In this document: piece by piece, positions 26,912 through 35,980 of the stretch
Layout of the letters: each line of letters begins with the position of its first letter
Position numbering within the stretch: the first letter of the stretch is position 1
Assembly: GCF_900130125.1 (NCBI RefSeq)
Contig: NZ_FQXY01000009.1
Location: forward strand, 659,760 to 723,759
Length of the DNA: 64,000 nucleotides
Direction: 5' to 3'
Source of the DNA: Bacteroides congonensis
GTDB taxonomy: Bacteria; Bacteroidota; Bacteroidia; Bacteroidales; Bacteroidaceae
Program-made: the position numbers and the translations under genes
The notes under the pieces: generated by a model
Seen by the model: the letters and a program-made list of their open reading frames with translations, nothing else
Told to the model about the DNA's origin: nothing
Databases searched by the model: none

Positions 26912-27586
26912 ATGGCAAAGATACTATTGGTGGAAGATGAAATAAATATCGCCTCTTTTATTGAACGGGGACTGAAAGAATTCGGACATACGGTAAGCGT
27001 TTGTCACGATGGCAATACCGGTTGGAAAATCCTTCAGGAAGAACCTTTCGACCTTTTAATACTGGATATTATCATGCCGAAAATAAATGGTTTGGAACTT
27101 TGCCATCTCTATCGCCAGATGTTCGGTTACCAGACTCCCGTTATCATGCTGACGGCCTTGGGCACAACTGAGGATATTGTCAAGGGACTGGACGCGGGAG
27201 CGGATGATTACCTTGTCAAGCCATTCAGTTTCCAGGAACTGGAAGCACGCATCAAGGCATTGCTGCGCCGCGGCAAGGAAGTTGCCGCCAACCAACTGAC
27301 TTGTGATAATCTGATATTGGATTGCAACACCCGGAAGGCAAAAAGAGGGGATATAGACATCGAGCTCACGGTCAAGGAATACCGCCTGCTCGAATATTTC
27401 ATGACTCATCAGGGGGTAGCCCTCTCACGCATCACCCTGCTCAAAGATGTATGGGACAAGAACTTCGACACGAATACCAATATCGTGGATGTTTACGTCA
27501 ATTATCTCCGTGTAAAGATAGACCGTGACTTCGATAAGAAACTGATTCACACGGTAGTAGGATTAGGATATATAATGAATGCTTAA
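26912..27586 (+). CDS. OmpR/PhoB-family response regulator
   Basis: A 224-residue regulator. Receiver domain 1-118: acidic pair E8-D9, phospho-acceptor D52 in ILDIIMPKINGLEL, T in MLTALG, K in YLVKPFSF. Winged-helix DNA-binding domain about 128-222 (LTVKEYRLLEYFMTHQGVALSRITLL, VVGLGYIMNA). The kinase gene starts 23 bases downstream. The pair is convergent with czcCBA, an arrangement seen for metal-sensing CzcRS/CusRS systems; control of the efflux operon is an inference from position only. Confidence 0.94.
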   Translation: MAKILLVEDEINIASFIERGLKEFGHTVSVCHDGNTGWKILQEEPFDLLILDIIMPKINGLELCHLYRQMFGYQTPVIMLTALGTTEDIVKGLDAGADDYLVKPFSFQELEARIKALLRRGKEVAANQLTCDNLILDCNTRKAKRGDIDIELTVKEYRLLEYFMTHQGVALSRITLLKDVWDKNFDTNTNIVDVYVNYLRVKIDRDFDKKLIHTVVGLGYIMNA

Positions 27587-27609
27587 ACACATCACCAACC
27601 GCCACGGGT

Positions 27610-28941
27610 ATGAAAGTAGGTTCTAAAATAGCTCTTTTCTATACATTAGCCAGTGTGCTGACTACTGTTATTATCATTACTGTATTCTATATCTTCAGCA
27701 CGCAGTATATCAACAGGCTCTATGCTTCCTACCTTCGTGAAAAAGCCTACCTGACCGCGCAGAAACATTGGGAGAAAGACGAAGTGGACGAACAGAGTTA
27801 TCAGATTATCCAACGCAAATATGACGAACTTCTGCCCGAAGCCCATGAGATTCTCTTGAATATGGACAGCCTTTCCGAAGTACGCGATACACTGGATAAA
27901 TATCTCACCCAACAGCAACAGGCACTTCTTATAACAGGCGAAGACAGCATCCCTTTCTCCTTCAAATATAAAGACCAACTGGGTGCAGCCCTCTATTATC
28001 CCGACAATGAAGGCAATTTCATCGTTCTCGTCATGTCCCGCAATGCTTACGGAACGGAGATTCAGGAACATCTGCTGCTGCTTTCCATCTTCCTGGTATT
28101 ATTCAGTTCCATCCTAATCTACTTTATAGGGAAAATCTATTCGGGACGCATCCTTGTTCCCCTTCAGCATATATTGAAGGAACTGAAAAGAATACGCGCC
28201 AACAGCCTCAACCGGCGACTAAAACAAACCGGAAACAATGACGAACTGGAAGAAATCATAGTCACCCTGAACCATATGCTCGACCGCCTGGACAGTGCTT
28301 TCAAAGCAGAGAAATCCTTTGTCAGCCATGCGTCACACGAGCTGAACAACCCGATAACCGCCATTCAGGGAGAATGTGAAATCAGCCTGCTCAAAGAAAG
28401 AAGCACCGGAGAATATGTGGAAGCCCTGCAACGTATTTCATCGGAAAGCAAACGGCTGTCCAACCTAATACGCCATCTCCTTTTTCTCTCCCGACAGGAT
28501 GAAGAACTGCTGAAAACCAACATCGAAGAAATCTCCCTTCAGGATATGCTGACCGATTTAACGGCTGACAATGACAGAATCCGGCTTCATACCCGGGAAT
28601 CGGGCGCACCGGCTACTATACAAGCAAACTCCTACCTGCTAAAAATAGCCTTGAAGAACATCATAGACAATGCATGCAAATATTCTGAAAAGGAAGTAGA
28701 CATTATCCTTTCCCGGATAAACCGACAAGTCGTGATTGAAATAGAAGACCGGGGAATCGGTATCCCGCAGGAAGAAATAGAGCATATCTTCCAGTCTTTT
28801 TACCGGGGCAGCAATACCCACGACTATGCAGGACAGGGAATCGGCCTTAGCCTGACAATGAAAATTATATCTGCCTACAACGGCAAACTGGAAATATCTT
28901 CCGAAATAGAAAAAGGGACAAAAGTACGGGTGATTTTTTAA
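27610..28941 (+). CDS. Sensor histidine kinase with HAMP domain
   Basis: A 443-residue membrane kinase. TM1 about 8-30, a periplasmic sensor region of about 125 residues, TM2 about 158-178, HAMP about 180-232, then the H-box SFVSHASHELNNPI (H243), N-box NIIDNACKYSEK and G boxes DRGIGIP and GQGIGLSLTMKI. Co-transcribed with the response regulator. The periplasmic domain has no Cys or His cluster that would mark it as a metal sensor, so the signal is open. Confidence 0.93.
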   Translation: MKVGSKIALFYTLASVLTTVIIITVFYIFSTQYINRLYASYLREKAYLTAQKHWEKDEVDEQSYQIIQRKYDELLPEAHEILLNMDSLSEVRDTLDKYLTQQQQALLITGEDSIPFSFKYKDQLGAALYYPDNEGNFIVLVMSRNAYGTEIQEHLLLLSIFLVLFSSILIYFIGKIYSGRILVPLQHILKELKRIRANSLNRRLKQTGNNDELEEIIVTLNHMLDRLDSAFKAEKSFVSHASHELNNPITAIQGECEISLLKERSTGEYVEALQRISSESKRLSNLIRHLLFLSRQDEELLKTNIEEISLQDMLTDLTADNDRIRLHTRESGAPATIQANSYLLKIALKNIIDNACKYSEKEVDIILSRINRQVVIEIEDRGIGIPQEEIEHIFQSFYRGSNTHDYAGQGIGLSLTMKIISAYNGKLEISSEIEKGTKVRVIF

Positions 28942-29037
28942 TTCACCCCCTTTTTTATCCCTTTCTCACTTCTACCTACTGAAAACATACAATTTAATCT
29001 ATGAGAGTTTTTTTCATAGAATAGATAATGAAATTAT

Positions 29038-32000
29038 TTATATACGTCTTTGCAATAACTTACCGTTTTTATCATACAGCATCCGTTCATATACCACTTC
29101 CACAATAAGAGGGAAAATAAACAAGGCAAAGAAAGTGGCTCCTATCAATCCGCCAATGATAACAATCGCCAGCGGACGCTGGGATTCCGAACCGATGCCG
29201 TGGCTCATGGCGGCAGGCATCAAACCGATAGCCGCCATCGCCGCCGTCATTATCACGGGACGGATACGCGAGCGGACTCCTTCTTTCGTCGCTTCCTGCA
29301 ACGGAGCCCCCAGCTTCAGGTTCGCTTTTATATCGGATATCATAATCACCCCATTCTGAATACAGATACCGAACAGGGCTATGAAGCCGATACCTGCCGA
29401 AATAGAGAAATTGAAACGGGTTATCAGAAGTGCCGCAATCCCCCCGACAGCCGCAAACGGGACATTCAGCAATACCAGTCCGGCATCCCTCGCATTAGAG
29501 AAAAGGACAAACAGAATGATAAAGATAATAGCGATACTGACAGGCACCACCTGCGCCAACCGCTTCGTTGCCCGTTGCTGATTCTCAAAGTCGCCCGTCC
29601 ATTTCAAAGAATATCCCGCAGGTAAATGTACAGACGCATTCACCTTTTTCTGCGCTTCCGCAACTGCCGTACCCATGTCCCGTCCCCGCACGGAGAACTT
29701 AACCGCACAGAAACGTGCATGGTTATCACGGAAAATCAATAACGGGCCTGTAATGGTCGTGATATCCGCCAGTTCCTTGACAGGCACCATCGTTCCATCC
29801 ATTGCCGGAACCAGTATCTTGCCTATCTCCTCTTCATTCTGACGGAACTGTTCGCTATATCTCACCATGATATTGAATTTCCGTTCATCTTCATAGAGCA
29901 GTGAAGCTGATTTACCGCCAATAGCCATTTCGATAATCGACTGCACATCTTCCTTGGCTACTCCGTAGCGTGCCAACTGCCGTTCATTTAATTCGATACG
30001 AAGTTCCGGCTGACCGATATTCCGGATTACTCCCAAGTCTTCAATCCCCTGCACCGTACTGAGAATCTTCTCAATCTGAACCGCATACTTTTCCGACTCA
30101 TATAAATCCTTGCCGAAGACTTTCACGGCAATAGAACCCTTCACGCCCGAAGCCGCTTCTTCCACGTTATCGGTAATCGGCTGCGAGAAGTTAAAGTCAA
30201 TGCCGGGATAGATAGACAAATCATCCTGCATCTTGTCAATCAACTGCAACTTGGTCAACTTGCTGTCCCATTCCTTTTCGGGGTAAATATCGACATGAAA
30301 TTCTATATTATAGAATCCGGTAGCATCCGTACCGTCATTCGGTCGTCCGGTCTGCGACAATACTTGCCGCACTTCGGGGAATGTCAATAACTTCCTTCTC
30401 ATTTTATTGGCAAGCGTCACTGATTCATCCAATGAGATACTTTGCGGCAAAGTGGCGCGGATATAGATAGAACCCTCATTCAACTGCGGAAGGAACTCCG
30501 TACCCAGGAAAGAGAAAAGCCATAGGCCGACACCCGCTATCACCGTAGCCAGTCCGATAGTGAGCTTTCTATGCGCATAGAAAGTATCAAAGAGAGCCGA
30601 GCATTTGGTATTGATAAAATGGACAAAACGGTTATTCTTTTCACGGACATTTTTCTTCAACAGCATGGAAGACATGACCGGCACTAAGGTAAGCGTAAAT
30701 ATCAGTGCCCCCAAGAGTGCAAAACCCAGCGTATATGCCAAGGGTGAGAACATCTTTCCTTCCACTTTCTGGAAAGAGAAAATAGGAATCAGTGCCGTGA
30801 TAATAATCAATTTGGAGAAGAATACCGCTTTCGCCTTGTCCTTTGCCGTATTACGGATCAGTCCCATTTTGGACATGACGTTGAAAGCAGGCATTCCCAC
30901 TTGCCTTGCCTTCTTGTCCAGGGCGACAAATACCCCTTCTACCATCACCACCGCCCCGTCAATAATGATACCGAAGTCGATAGCTCCCATAGAAAGCAGA
31001 TTGGCGGACATTCCCATTGCACGTAAACAGATGAATGCGAACAACAGCGCCAATGGGATGACAACAGCAACAATCACAGTAGTCCGCCAGTCTGCCATGA
31101 AAATTAAAACAATAAAGGTAACCAACAATATTCCTTCAATCAGGTTATGCGTCACCGTCCTGACAGCCAGGTTCACCAAGTCCTCACGGTCATAGAACGA
31201 GACTATTTGCACATCTTTCGGAAGCACATTCTGATTCAAATCTTCTATCTTGTCTTTCAGGTTGGCGATTACCTCGCCCGGGTTCTCCCCTTTCCGCATC
31301 ACCACGATACCTTGAACTACATCGTCCTCATCCATTCGCCCTACCTGTCCGAGACGGGGCAGGCATGATTCGTGTACTTCGGCAAGGTTCTTTACCAGAA
31401 TCGGAGTACCATTGATATTCTTCACTACGATATTCCGCAGTTCGTCCAGGTCGTTAATCAGACCGATGCCACGAACCACATAGGCTTGTGAGCTTTTCGT
31501 AATCACGTCTCCCCCTACATTGATATTACTCTTGGCTATCGCGTCATAGAGTTCGAGGGAAGTAATGCCGTAATTAATCAACTGGTGAGGATTCACACTC
31601 ACCTCAAAAGTTTTCACTTCACCACCGAAGCTCACAATATCCGCCACACCGGACACCGAACGGAGATTACGCTCGATTACCCAATCCTGAATGGTCTTCA
31701 AATCCCGCACACTGCGCTTGTCGCTACGTAGCGTATAGCGGAAAATCTCTCCGGTAGGGCCATACAAAGGCTGTACTTCCGGTGTCACCCCATCGGGCAA
31801 ATCGGCATCATTCAACAAATTATATACCTGCTGACGGGCTGTAAAATCATCCACACGGTCTTCGAACATCACATTGATAACGGAAAGTCCGAAAAGCGTA
31901 GTCGAGCGGATATCCGTTTTCTTCTGAACCGGATTCATGGCTATCTCGATAGGAATCGTGATAAATTTCTCCACTTCTTCCGCGCTGCGTCCCGCCCATT

Positions 32001-32163
32001 GCGTGATAATCGTCACCTTCGTATTTGTTACATCCGGAAAAGCGTCTATCGGAGTGTGCTTGAAAGAGACAGCTCCGGCTATAATGGCAATCGCCGTACA
32101 AAAGAAGATAAAGAACTTGTTCTTCAGCGAGAAAGCCACTATATTATCTATGAATTTATGCAT
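29038..32163 (-). CDS. czcA: CzcA/CusA-family RND heavy-metal efflux pump
   Basis: A 1041-residue inner-membrane RND pump of the heavy-metal (HME) group. It has the 12-helix duplicated layout and the HME signature AIDFGIIIDGAVVMVE in helix 4, whose two Asp and Glu carry protons. Such pumps move Zn2+, Co2+, Cd2+, Ni2+ or Cu+ from periplasm or cytoplasm through a TolC-like channel; the second Asp in DFGxxxD is typical of the divalent-cation (CzcA/CnrA) branch. Third gene of the operon czcC-czcB-czcA, 17 bases after the adaptor gene. Confidence 0.95.
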   Translation of the reverse strand: MHKFIDNIVAFSLKNKFFIFFCTAIAIIAGAVSFKHTPIDAFPDVTNTKVTIITQWAGRSAEEVEKFITIPIEIAMNPVQKKTDIRSTTLFGLSVINVMFEDRVDDFTARQQVYNLLNDADLPDGVTPEVQPLYGPTGEIFRYTLRSDKRSVRDLKTIQDWVIERNLRSVSGVADIVSFGGEVKTFEVSVNPHQLINYGITSLELYDAIAKSNINVGGDVITKSSQAYVVRGIGLINDLDELRNIVVKNINGTPILVKNLAEVHESCLPRLGQVGRMDEDDVVQGIVVMRKGENPGEVIANLKDKIEDLNQNVLPKDVQIVSFYDREDLVNLAVRTVTHNLIEGILLVTFIVLIFMADWRTTVIVAVVIPLALLFAFICLRAMGMSANLLSMGAIDFGIIIDGAVVMVEGVFVALDKKARQVGMPAFNVMSKMGLIRNTAKDKAKAVFFSKLIIITALIPIFSFQKVEGKMFSPLAYTLGFALLGALIFTLTLVPVMSSMLLKKNVREKNNRFVHFINTKCSALFDTFYAHRKLTIGLATVIAGVGLWLFSFLGTEFLPQLNEGSIYIRATLPQSISLDESVTLANKMRRKLLTFPEVRQVLSQTGRPNDGTDATGFYNIEFHVDIYPEKEWDSKLTKLQLIDKMQDDLSIYPGIDFNFSQPITDNVEEAASGVKGSIAVKVFGKDLYESEKYAVQIEKILSTVQGIEDLGVIRNIGQPELRIELNERQLARYGVAKEDVQSIIEMAIGGKSASLLYEDERKFNIMVRYSEQFRQNEEEIGKILVPAMDGTMVPVKELADITTITGPLLIFRDNHARFCAVKFSVRGRDMGTAVAEAQKKVNASVHLPAGYSLKWTGDFENQQRATKRLAQVVPVSIAIIFIILFVLFSNARDAGLVLLNVPFAAVGGIAALLITRFNFSISAGIGFIALFGICIQNGVIMISDIKANLKLGAPLQEATKEGVRSRIRPVIMTAAMAAIGLMPAAMSHGIGSESQRPLAIVIIGGLIGATFFALFIFPLIVEVVYERMLYDKNGKLLQRRI

Positions 32164-32180
32164 AAGTCTATTCTCTGTTT

Positions 32181-33275
32181 TTAATCCGTATTCAAAGCAT
32201 TATACACTAACAATACATTATTATTCAACACCCTGTCTCCTTCGGAAAGTCCGGATCGGATATAACATTCCTTGCTCAACTGCTTATATACATCCACCTC
32301 TTTCACTTGCAGCCGTTGATCCGGTTTCACAACCACCACATAATTCCTGCCCCCTTCAAATACCAGCGCATGAGAATCAATGCGGGGCATCGAGGTTCCG
32401 TCCGCCCGGCATTTTACGCTTACGTTCGTAAACATTCCCGGCTTCAGCAGATAATCCTCATTTTTGAGTTTGATACGGACATTCATCGTCTTGCTTTCAT
32501 TGTTCAGCAGATGATATACCTTGTCAATCGTTCCGGCAAATGTTTTATCGGGATAGGCCAGTGTAGAGATACGCACCGAAGCCCCTTCGGACACTTTGCT
32601 GATGTCGCTTTCATATACATCCGCCATCACCCATACATCGGAAAGTCCCGAAATCGTAAACAGTCCTTCACTTTGGTCGGGGCGCAACTGCATATCCCTG
32701 CTGATTTGCTTCTCTACAATAAAGCCCGATACAGGTGATTTCAACTGATAGTAGGCATTTCCGGAGAAGTTATAAATAGAGAAGATTTCCTTTATCCTTC
32801 TCTCTTCCGCTTCGGCGCTTGCTAATTCCTGTTTCGCCTGAAGTATATCCTTATCCGAAGCCATGCCGGACGAATACATATCTTGTGTAGCATCCATATT
32901 TCTGCGGGCCAGCAATAATTGCTGCTCCGCGTCTTTCAGTTGCTTTTCATACTCTGCCACTTCCCCACTACGGATGACTGCCAACACATCTCCCTTACGG
33001 ACGAAATCCCCGATTTCAGCTTTCAATTCCGTCACCGTACCGCCAAACATCGGATATACATGTGCCACTTGATTCTCGTTAAATGTCACCCGTCCGTTCA
33101 GTGTCAGTTCGTCTATCACTTCCTGAACATGAACCGTATCGACAGATACGACTTTCAGCAAGCTGTCCGTCAGACATAAGGCAGCCGGGGCAACATTCGG
33201 TTGTTCGCCTTTGCCGGAGCATGCTCCCAATAAAGTAGTAAGCAATATGCAAGGAAGGAATTTATTCCAGTTCAT
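32181..33275 (-). CDS. czcB: RND periplasmic adaptor lipoprotein (CzcB/CusB type)
   Basis: A 364-residue membrane fusion protein. Lipobox LLGACSG (Cys about 19). Barrel-sandwich halves are split by a helical hairpin (about 100-160, EKQLKDAEQQLLLARRNMD), with a flanking beta-barrel (VSEGASVRISTLAYPDKTF) and a membrane-proximal domain. It bridges CzcA and the outer-membrane channel. The gene lies 22 bases after czcC and 17 before czcA. No His-rich metal-binding N-terminus is visible. Confidence 0.93.
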   Translation of the reverse strand: MNWNKFLPCILLTTLLGACSGKGEQPNVAPAALCLTDSLLKVVSVDTVHVQEVIDELTLNGRVTFNENQVAHVYPMFGGTVTELKAEIGDFVRKGDVLAVIRSGEVAEYEKQLKDAEQQLLLARRNMDATQDMYSSGMASDKDILQAKQELASAEAEERRIKEIFSIYNFSGNAYYQLKSPVSGFIVEKQISRDMQLRPDQSEGLFTISGLSDVWVMADVYESDISKVSEGASVRISTLAYPDKTFAGTIDKVYHLLNNESKTMNVRIKLKNEDYLLKPGMFTNVSVKCRADGTSMPRIDSHALVFEGGRNYVVVVKPDQRLQVKEVDVYKQLSKECYIRSGLSEGDRVLNNNVLLVYNALNTD

Positions 33276-33297
33276 AGTCTTTGATAATTTATAGATA

Positions 33298-34563
33298 TTA
33301 GTAGTTCAATATATTCTGTCCGACAGTTGTATTCAGGTTTTCGATGGCGAGAAACACATCTTTCTTTATCTCATGCAACTGAATACAGGTTTCCTTATAA
33401 CTGTCATAGTAATCAATAAACTCCAGCAAACTGATATTGCGTTTACTGAAGTTCTCATTCACACCTGTTATCAGTTTCTCAAAGTTGCGTTCCAAGTCCA
33501 TGTTGGTAGATTGATAAAGCTGCACTGCCTTTTCCAGTGAAGCATAAGCGGTATAAAGCTCCATATCCGCACGGTTGGCAGCATCTTCCTGCTGCACTCC
33601 CGCTTGCTGAATGCTGAAACGGGCAGCCTTTATATTTCCCTGGTTACGGTTGAAGATAGGTACGGACAGGCTTACTCCTACCGCAAAATAATCCCTAATA
33701 AAGTTTCCGATACGGTCATAACTACCTTTCACCGAAAATTCAGGAAAAGCCATCGACTTCTGCAATTTCAAATTGGCACGGGAAGCGCTTGCCATGCTTC
33801 GCGCAATTTTCAAGTCCGGACGCTCATTAATCATCGCTTTCAAATCGGCGAATGACAGTCGGGACAAATCAAGCTGCTTCAATACTTCCTCATCCAATGA
33901 TAACGGAATATGGGTATCTCCCGGAAGATTGAGCAACCTGTTGAACTCACCTCTTAGAGTCAGCAACTCATTCTCCCGTTCATTCTTCTCTTTCTTTAAA
34001 GAGAACAGCATGGACTCCAGGCGGGAGATTTCCATCAACGAAATATTTCCTTTTTCTTGTTGCACCTTCATCCCGGCAAGTAAATTTTGCAGGGAGTTGA
34101 CTTCCTTCTCATAAATAGAGATGGATTTGGAAAGGAAATAAACCTGTACGAACTTCTCATTCAGTTCCCGGCGAAGGGTACGCATCACTTCTTCAAACTG
34201 ATATCCGGCTATTTCCTTGTTGATTTTTTCCAGCTTCACTTGCTTGTTCCGCTGACCGGCAAGGCGAATCACCTGCTCAATCTCCACGACCGCTTCACCC
34301 TCATGCCCAAAATCGAAGTACTTTCCGTTTAATCGGTTGTAGACATTCTGTTCCAGTGAAATCACCGGATTCTCAAATAGTTTGGCTTGCAGAACCTGTG
34401 CTTGTGCCATGTCGATGTTATAACGTTCGGCTATCAGCGACAGGTTACGTTCCAGAAAACGTTGTTCCGCATCCTTTAGTGTCAGCGTGCCCGGAATCTG
34501 CTGGGCACATAATACTCCCCTTGTCAATAGAAGAAAAAAGGAAATTAGAAATACTCTGTTCAT
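33298..34563 (-). CDS. czcC: TolC-family outer-membrane channel (CzcC type)
   Basis: A 421-residue outer-membrane efflux protein with a signal peptide (residues 1-20, ending VLCAQ). The OEP repeat is present twice: long coiled-coil helices (SKSISIYEKEVNSLQNLLAG and TNMDLERNFEKLITGVNENF) with intervening barrel strands (NPVISLEQN and FAVGVSLSVPIFN). First gene of the czcCBA operon; a -7 candidate (TAATTTTG on the minus strand, 34602-34609) lies 39 bases upstream of its ATG. Confidence 0.92.
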   Translation of the reverse strand: MNRVFLISFFLLLTRGVLCAQQIPGTLTLKDAEQRFLERNLSLIAERYNIDMAQAQVLQAKLFENPVISLEQNVYNRLNGKYFDFGHEGEAVVEIEQVIRLAGQRNKQVKLEKINKEIAGYQFEEVMRTLRRELNEKFVQVYFLSKSISIYEKEVNSLQNLLAGMKVQQEKGNISLMEISRLESMLFSLKKEKNERENELLTLRGEFNRLLNLPGDTHIPLSLDEEVLKQLDLSRLSFADLKAMINERPDLKIARSMASASRANLKLQKSMAFPEFSVKGSYDRIGNFIRDYFAVGVSLSVPIFNRNQGNIKAARFSIQQAGVQQEDAANRADMELYTAYASLEKAVQLYQSTNMDLERNFEKLITGVNENFSKRNISLLEFIDYYDSYKETCIQLHEIKKDVFLAIENLNTTVGQNILNY

Positions 34564-34716
34564 TGCGTTTAATCTTTGTTACCTTATCGTAGTTTTCGCG
34601 ACAAAATTACAATTCTGCAATCGTAGAGAAGGAAAAAAGCCATTATAAGGCTCTCATTTCAGATTAGAATTCGATTAGAAAAAGGCTGTTTTCATCATAC
34701 AGATACCATAAAAATA

Positions 34717-34762
34717 AGCCCCGATTCCGAAGCAGAGCATCTCTACATTCAGAATCAGGGCT
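34717..34762 (-). terminator. Terminator after the nagA pair
   Basis: On the minus strand AGCCCTGATTC pairs with GAATCGGGGCT (one mismatch) around a loop of about 24 bases, followed by a T-rich stretch, 25 bases beyond the stop codon of the distal nagA. Confidence 0.7.
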
Positions 34763-34787
34763 GTCTTGTTTCGTATTATTTCAACCG

Positions 34788-35960
34788 TTATTTGTGCAAC
34801 AGGATATCAGTTCCCGGAACAATCTTTCCCATCGACCACACACAACGCACATTCAGTTCCTTATCAAGAATCACAATATCGGCATCTTTTCCTTTAGCCA
34901 ACGCCCCTTTCCGGTCGCTAACTCCAATCAGACGGGCGGGAGTCTCAGAAGCCATGCGTACAGCATCTTCCAAAGGTATATTCGCTTTCTTCACCATGGT
35001 ACGCACCAGTATATCCATCGTAGCCAAACTACCTGCCAACGCAGAATGGTCTGCCATCTTACATACTCCGCCTTCAATAATATACTGAGGGTCAACCGGC
35101 ACAGTACCGTCAGAAGCGGCATACGCCAAAGCATCCGTTACGAGACAAGTATTCTCCACACCTTTCAGTTTATATACCAGTTTCAGTATCGTAGCCGGCA
35201 AGTGAATACCGTCCGCAATCACTTCCACCGTCATTCCATCCGTCAGATATACACTTTCCACCGTACCTTCATATTTATACTCACGGCGTTTGTGGAAACC
35301 CGGCATCGCATTATAGAAATGCGCGGCATGGGTAAAGCCTACCGCATACGCAGCCTTAATTTCATCATACTCGGCTTCGGTATGTGTCACGGCGGTCATA
35401 ATTCCTTTCGAACGGGTGTACTTCGCGAAATCATGCGCACCGTGCAATTCGGGACTGATGTCCCAACGCTTGATGCAGGAAGTATGCTCCAACAAAGGAA
35501 TATATTCATTCTCATCCGGTGTTTTGAGGAAACCGTCATACTGCGTACCTGCCATCTTCGGATTCAGGTAAGGCCCTTCGATGTGCAGACCGAGAATCGG
35601 AGAATCTTTCTCCTGCATCAAACTCTCGCAAACATCGACTGCCTGATAAAGTCTTTCGAAAGAAGTGGATGATAAAGTAGGGAACATACTGGTGGCACCA
35701 TGCTTCAAATGGGCGGTAGTCGCCGTGCGGAAAGCCTCTTCCGTAGCTTCGGTAAAATCGTGTCCGCCACCACCGTGAGCATGCATACTCACAAATCCCG
35801 GTACGATTGTCATCCCGCGGGCATCAATGATCGTTGCACCGATAACCGCCAGGTCACTGTTCGTCACCTCTAATATTTTTCCATCGCAAATCAATACGGA
35901 GCCATCTTTCAACCAGCCTTGCGGGGTAAGTATTCTTCCGTTTATTATCTGAGTTAACAT
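34788..35960 (-). CDS. nagA: N-acetylglucosamine-6-phosphate deacetylase, paralog 1 (distal)
   Basis: A 390-residue amidohydrolase that removes acetate from GlcNAc-6-P to give GlcN-6-P. The metal and catalytic residues of NagA are in place: HAHGGG near residue 62, Glu in LHIEGPYLNP, His in VTHTEAE and AAHFYNAMPG, and the catalytic Asp in LVTDALAYAA. I use ATG 35960; a longer frame from 36026 would overlap the upstream paralog. It lies 20 bases after paralog 2 in the same transcript and has the canonical EGPY loop. Confidence 0.92.
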   Translation of the reverse strand: MLTQIINGRILTPQGWLKDGSVLICDGKILEVTNSDLAVIGATIIDARGMTIVPGFVSMHAHGGGGHDFTEATEEAFRTATTAHLKHGATSMFPTLSSTSFERLYQAVDVCESLMQEKDSPILGLHIEGPYLNPKMAGTQYDGFLKTPDENEYIPLLEHTSCIKRWDISPELHGAHDFAKYTRSKGIMTAVTHTEAEYDEIKAAYAVGFTHAAHFYNAMPGFHKRREYKYEGTVESVYLTDGMTVEVIADGIHLPATILKLVYKLKGVENTCLVTDALAYAASDGTVPVDPQYIIEGGVCKMADHSALAGSLATMDILVRTMVKKANIPLEDAVRMASETPARLIGVSDRKGALAKGKDADIVILDKELNVRCVWSMGKIVPGTDILLHK

Positions 35961-35980
35961 AGTCTTCTTTTTTATAGGAT

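Noticed and set aside
34794..35672. A 292-codon plus-strand frame inside nagA
   Set aside because: Antisense shadow with His- and Arg-rich sequence; the NagA motifs lie on the minus strand.
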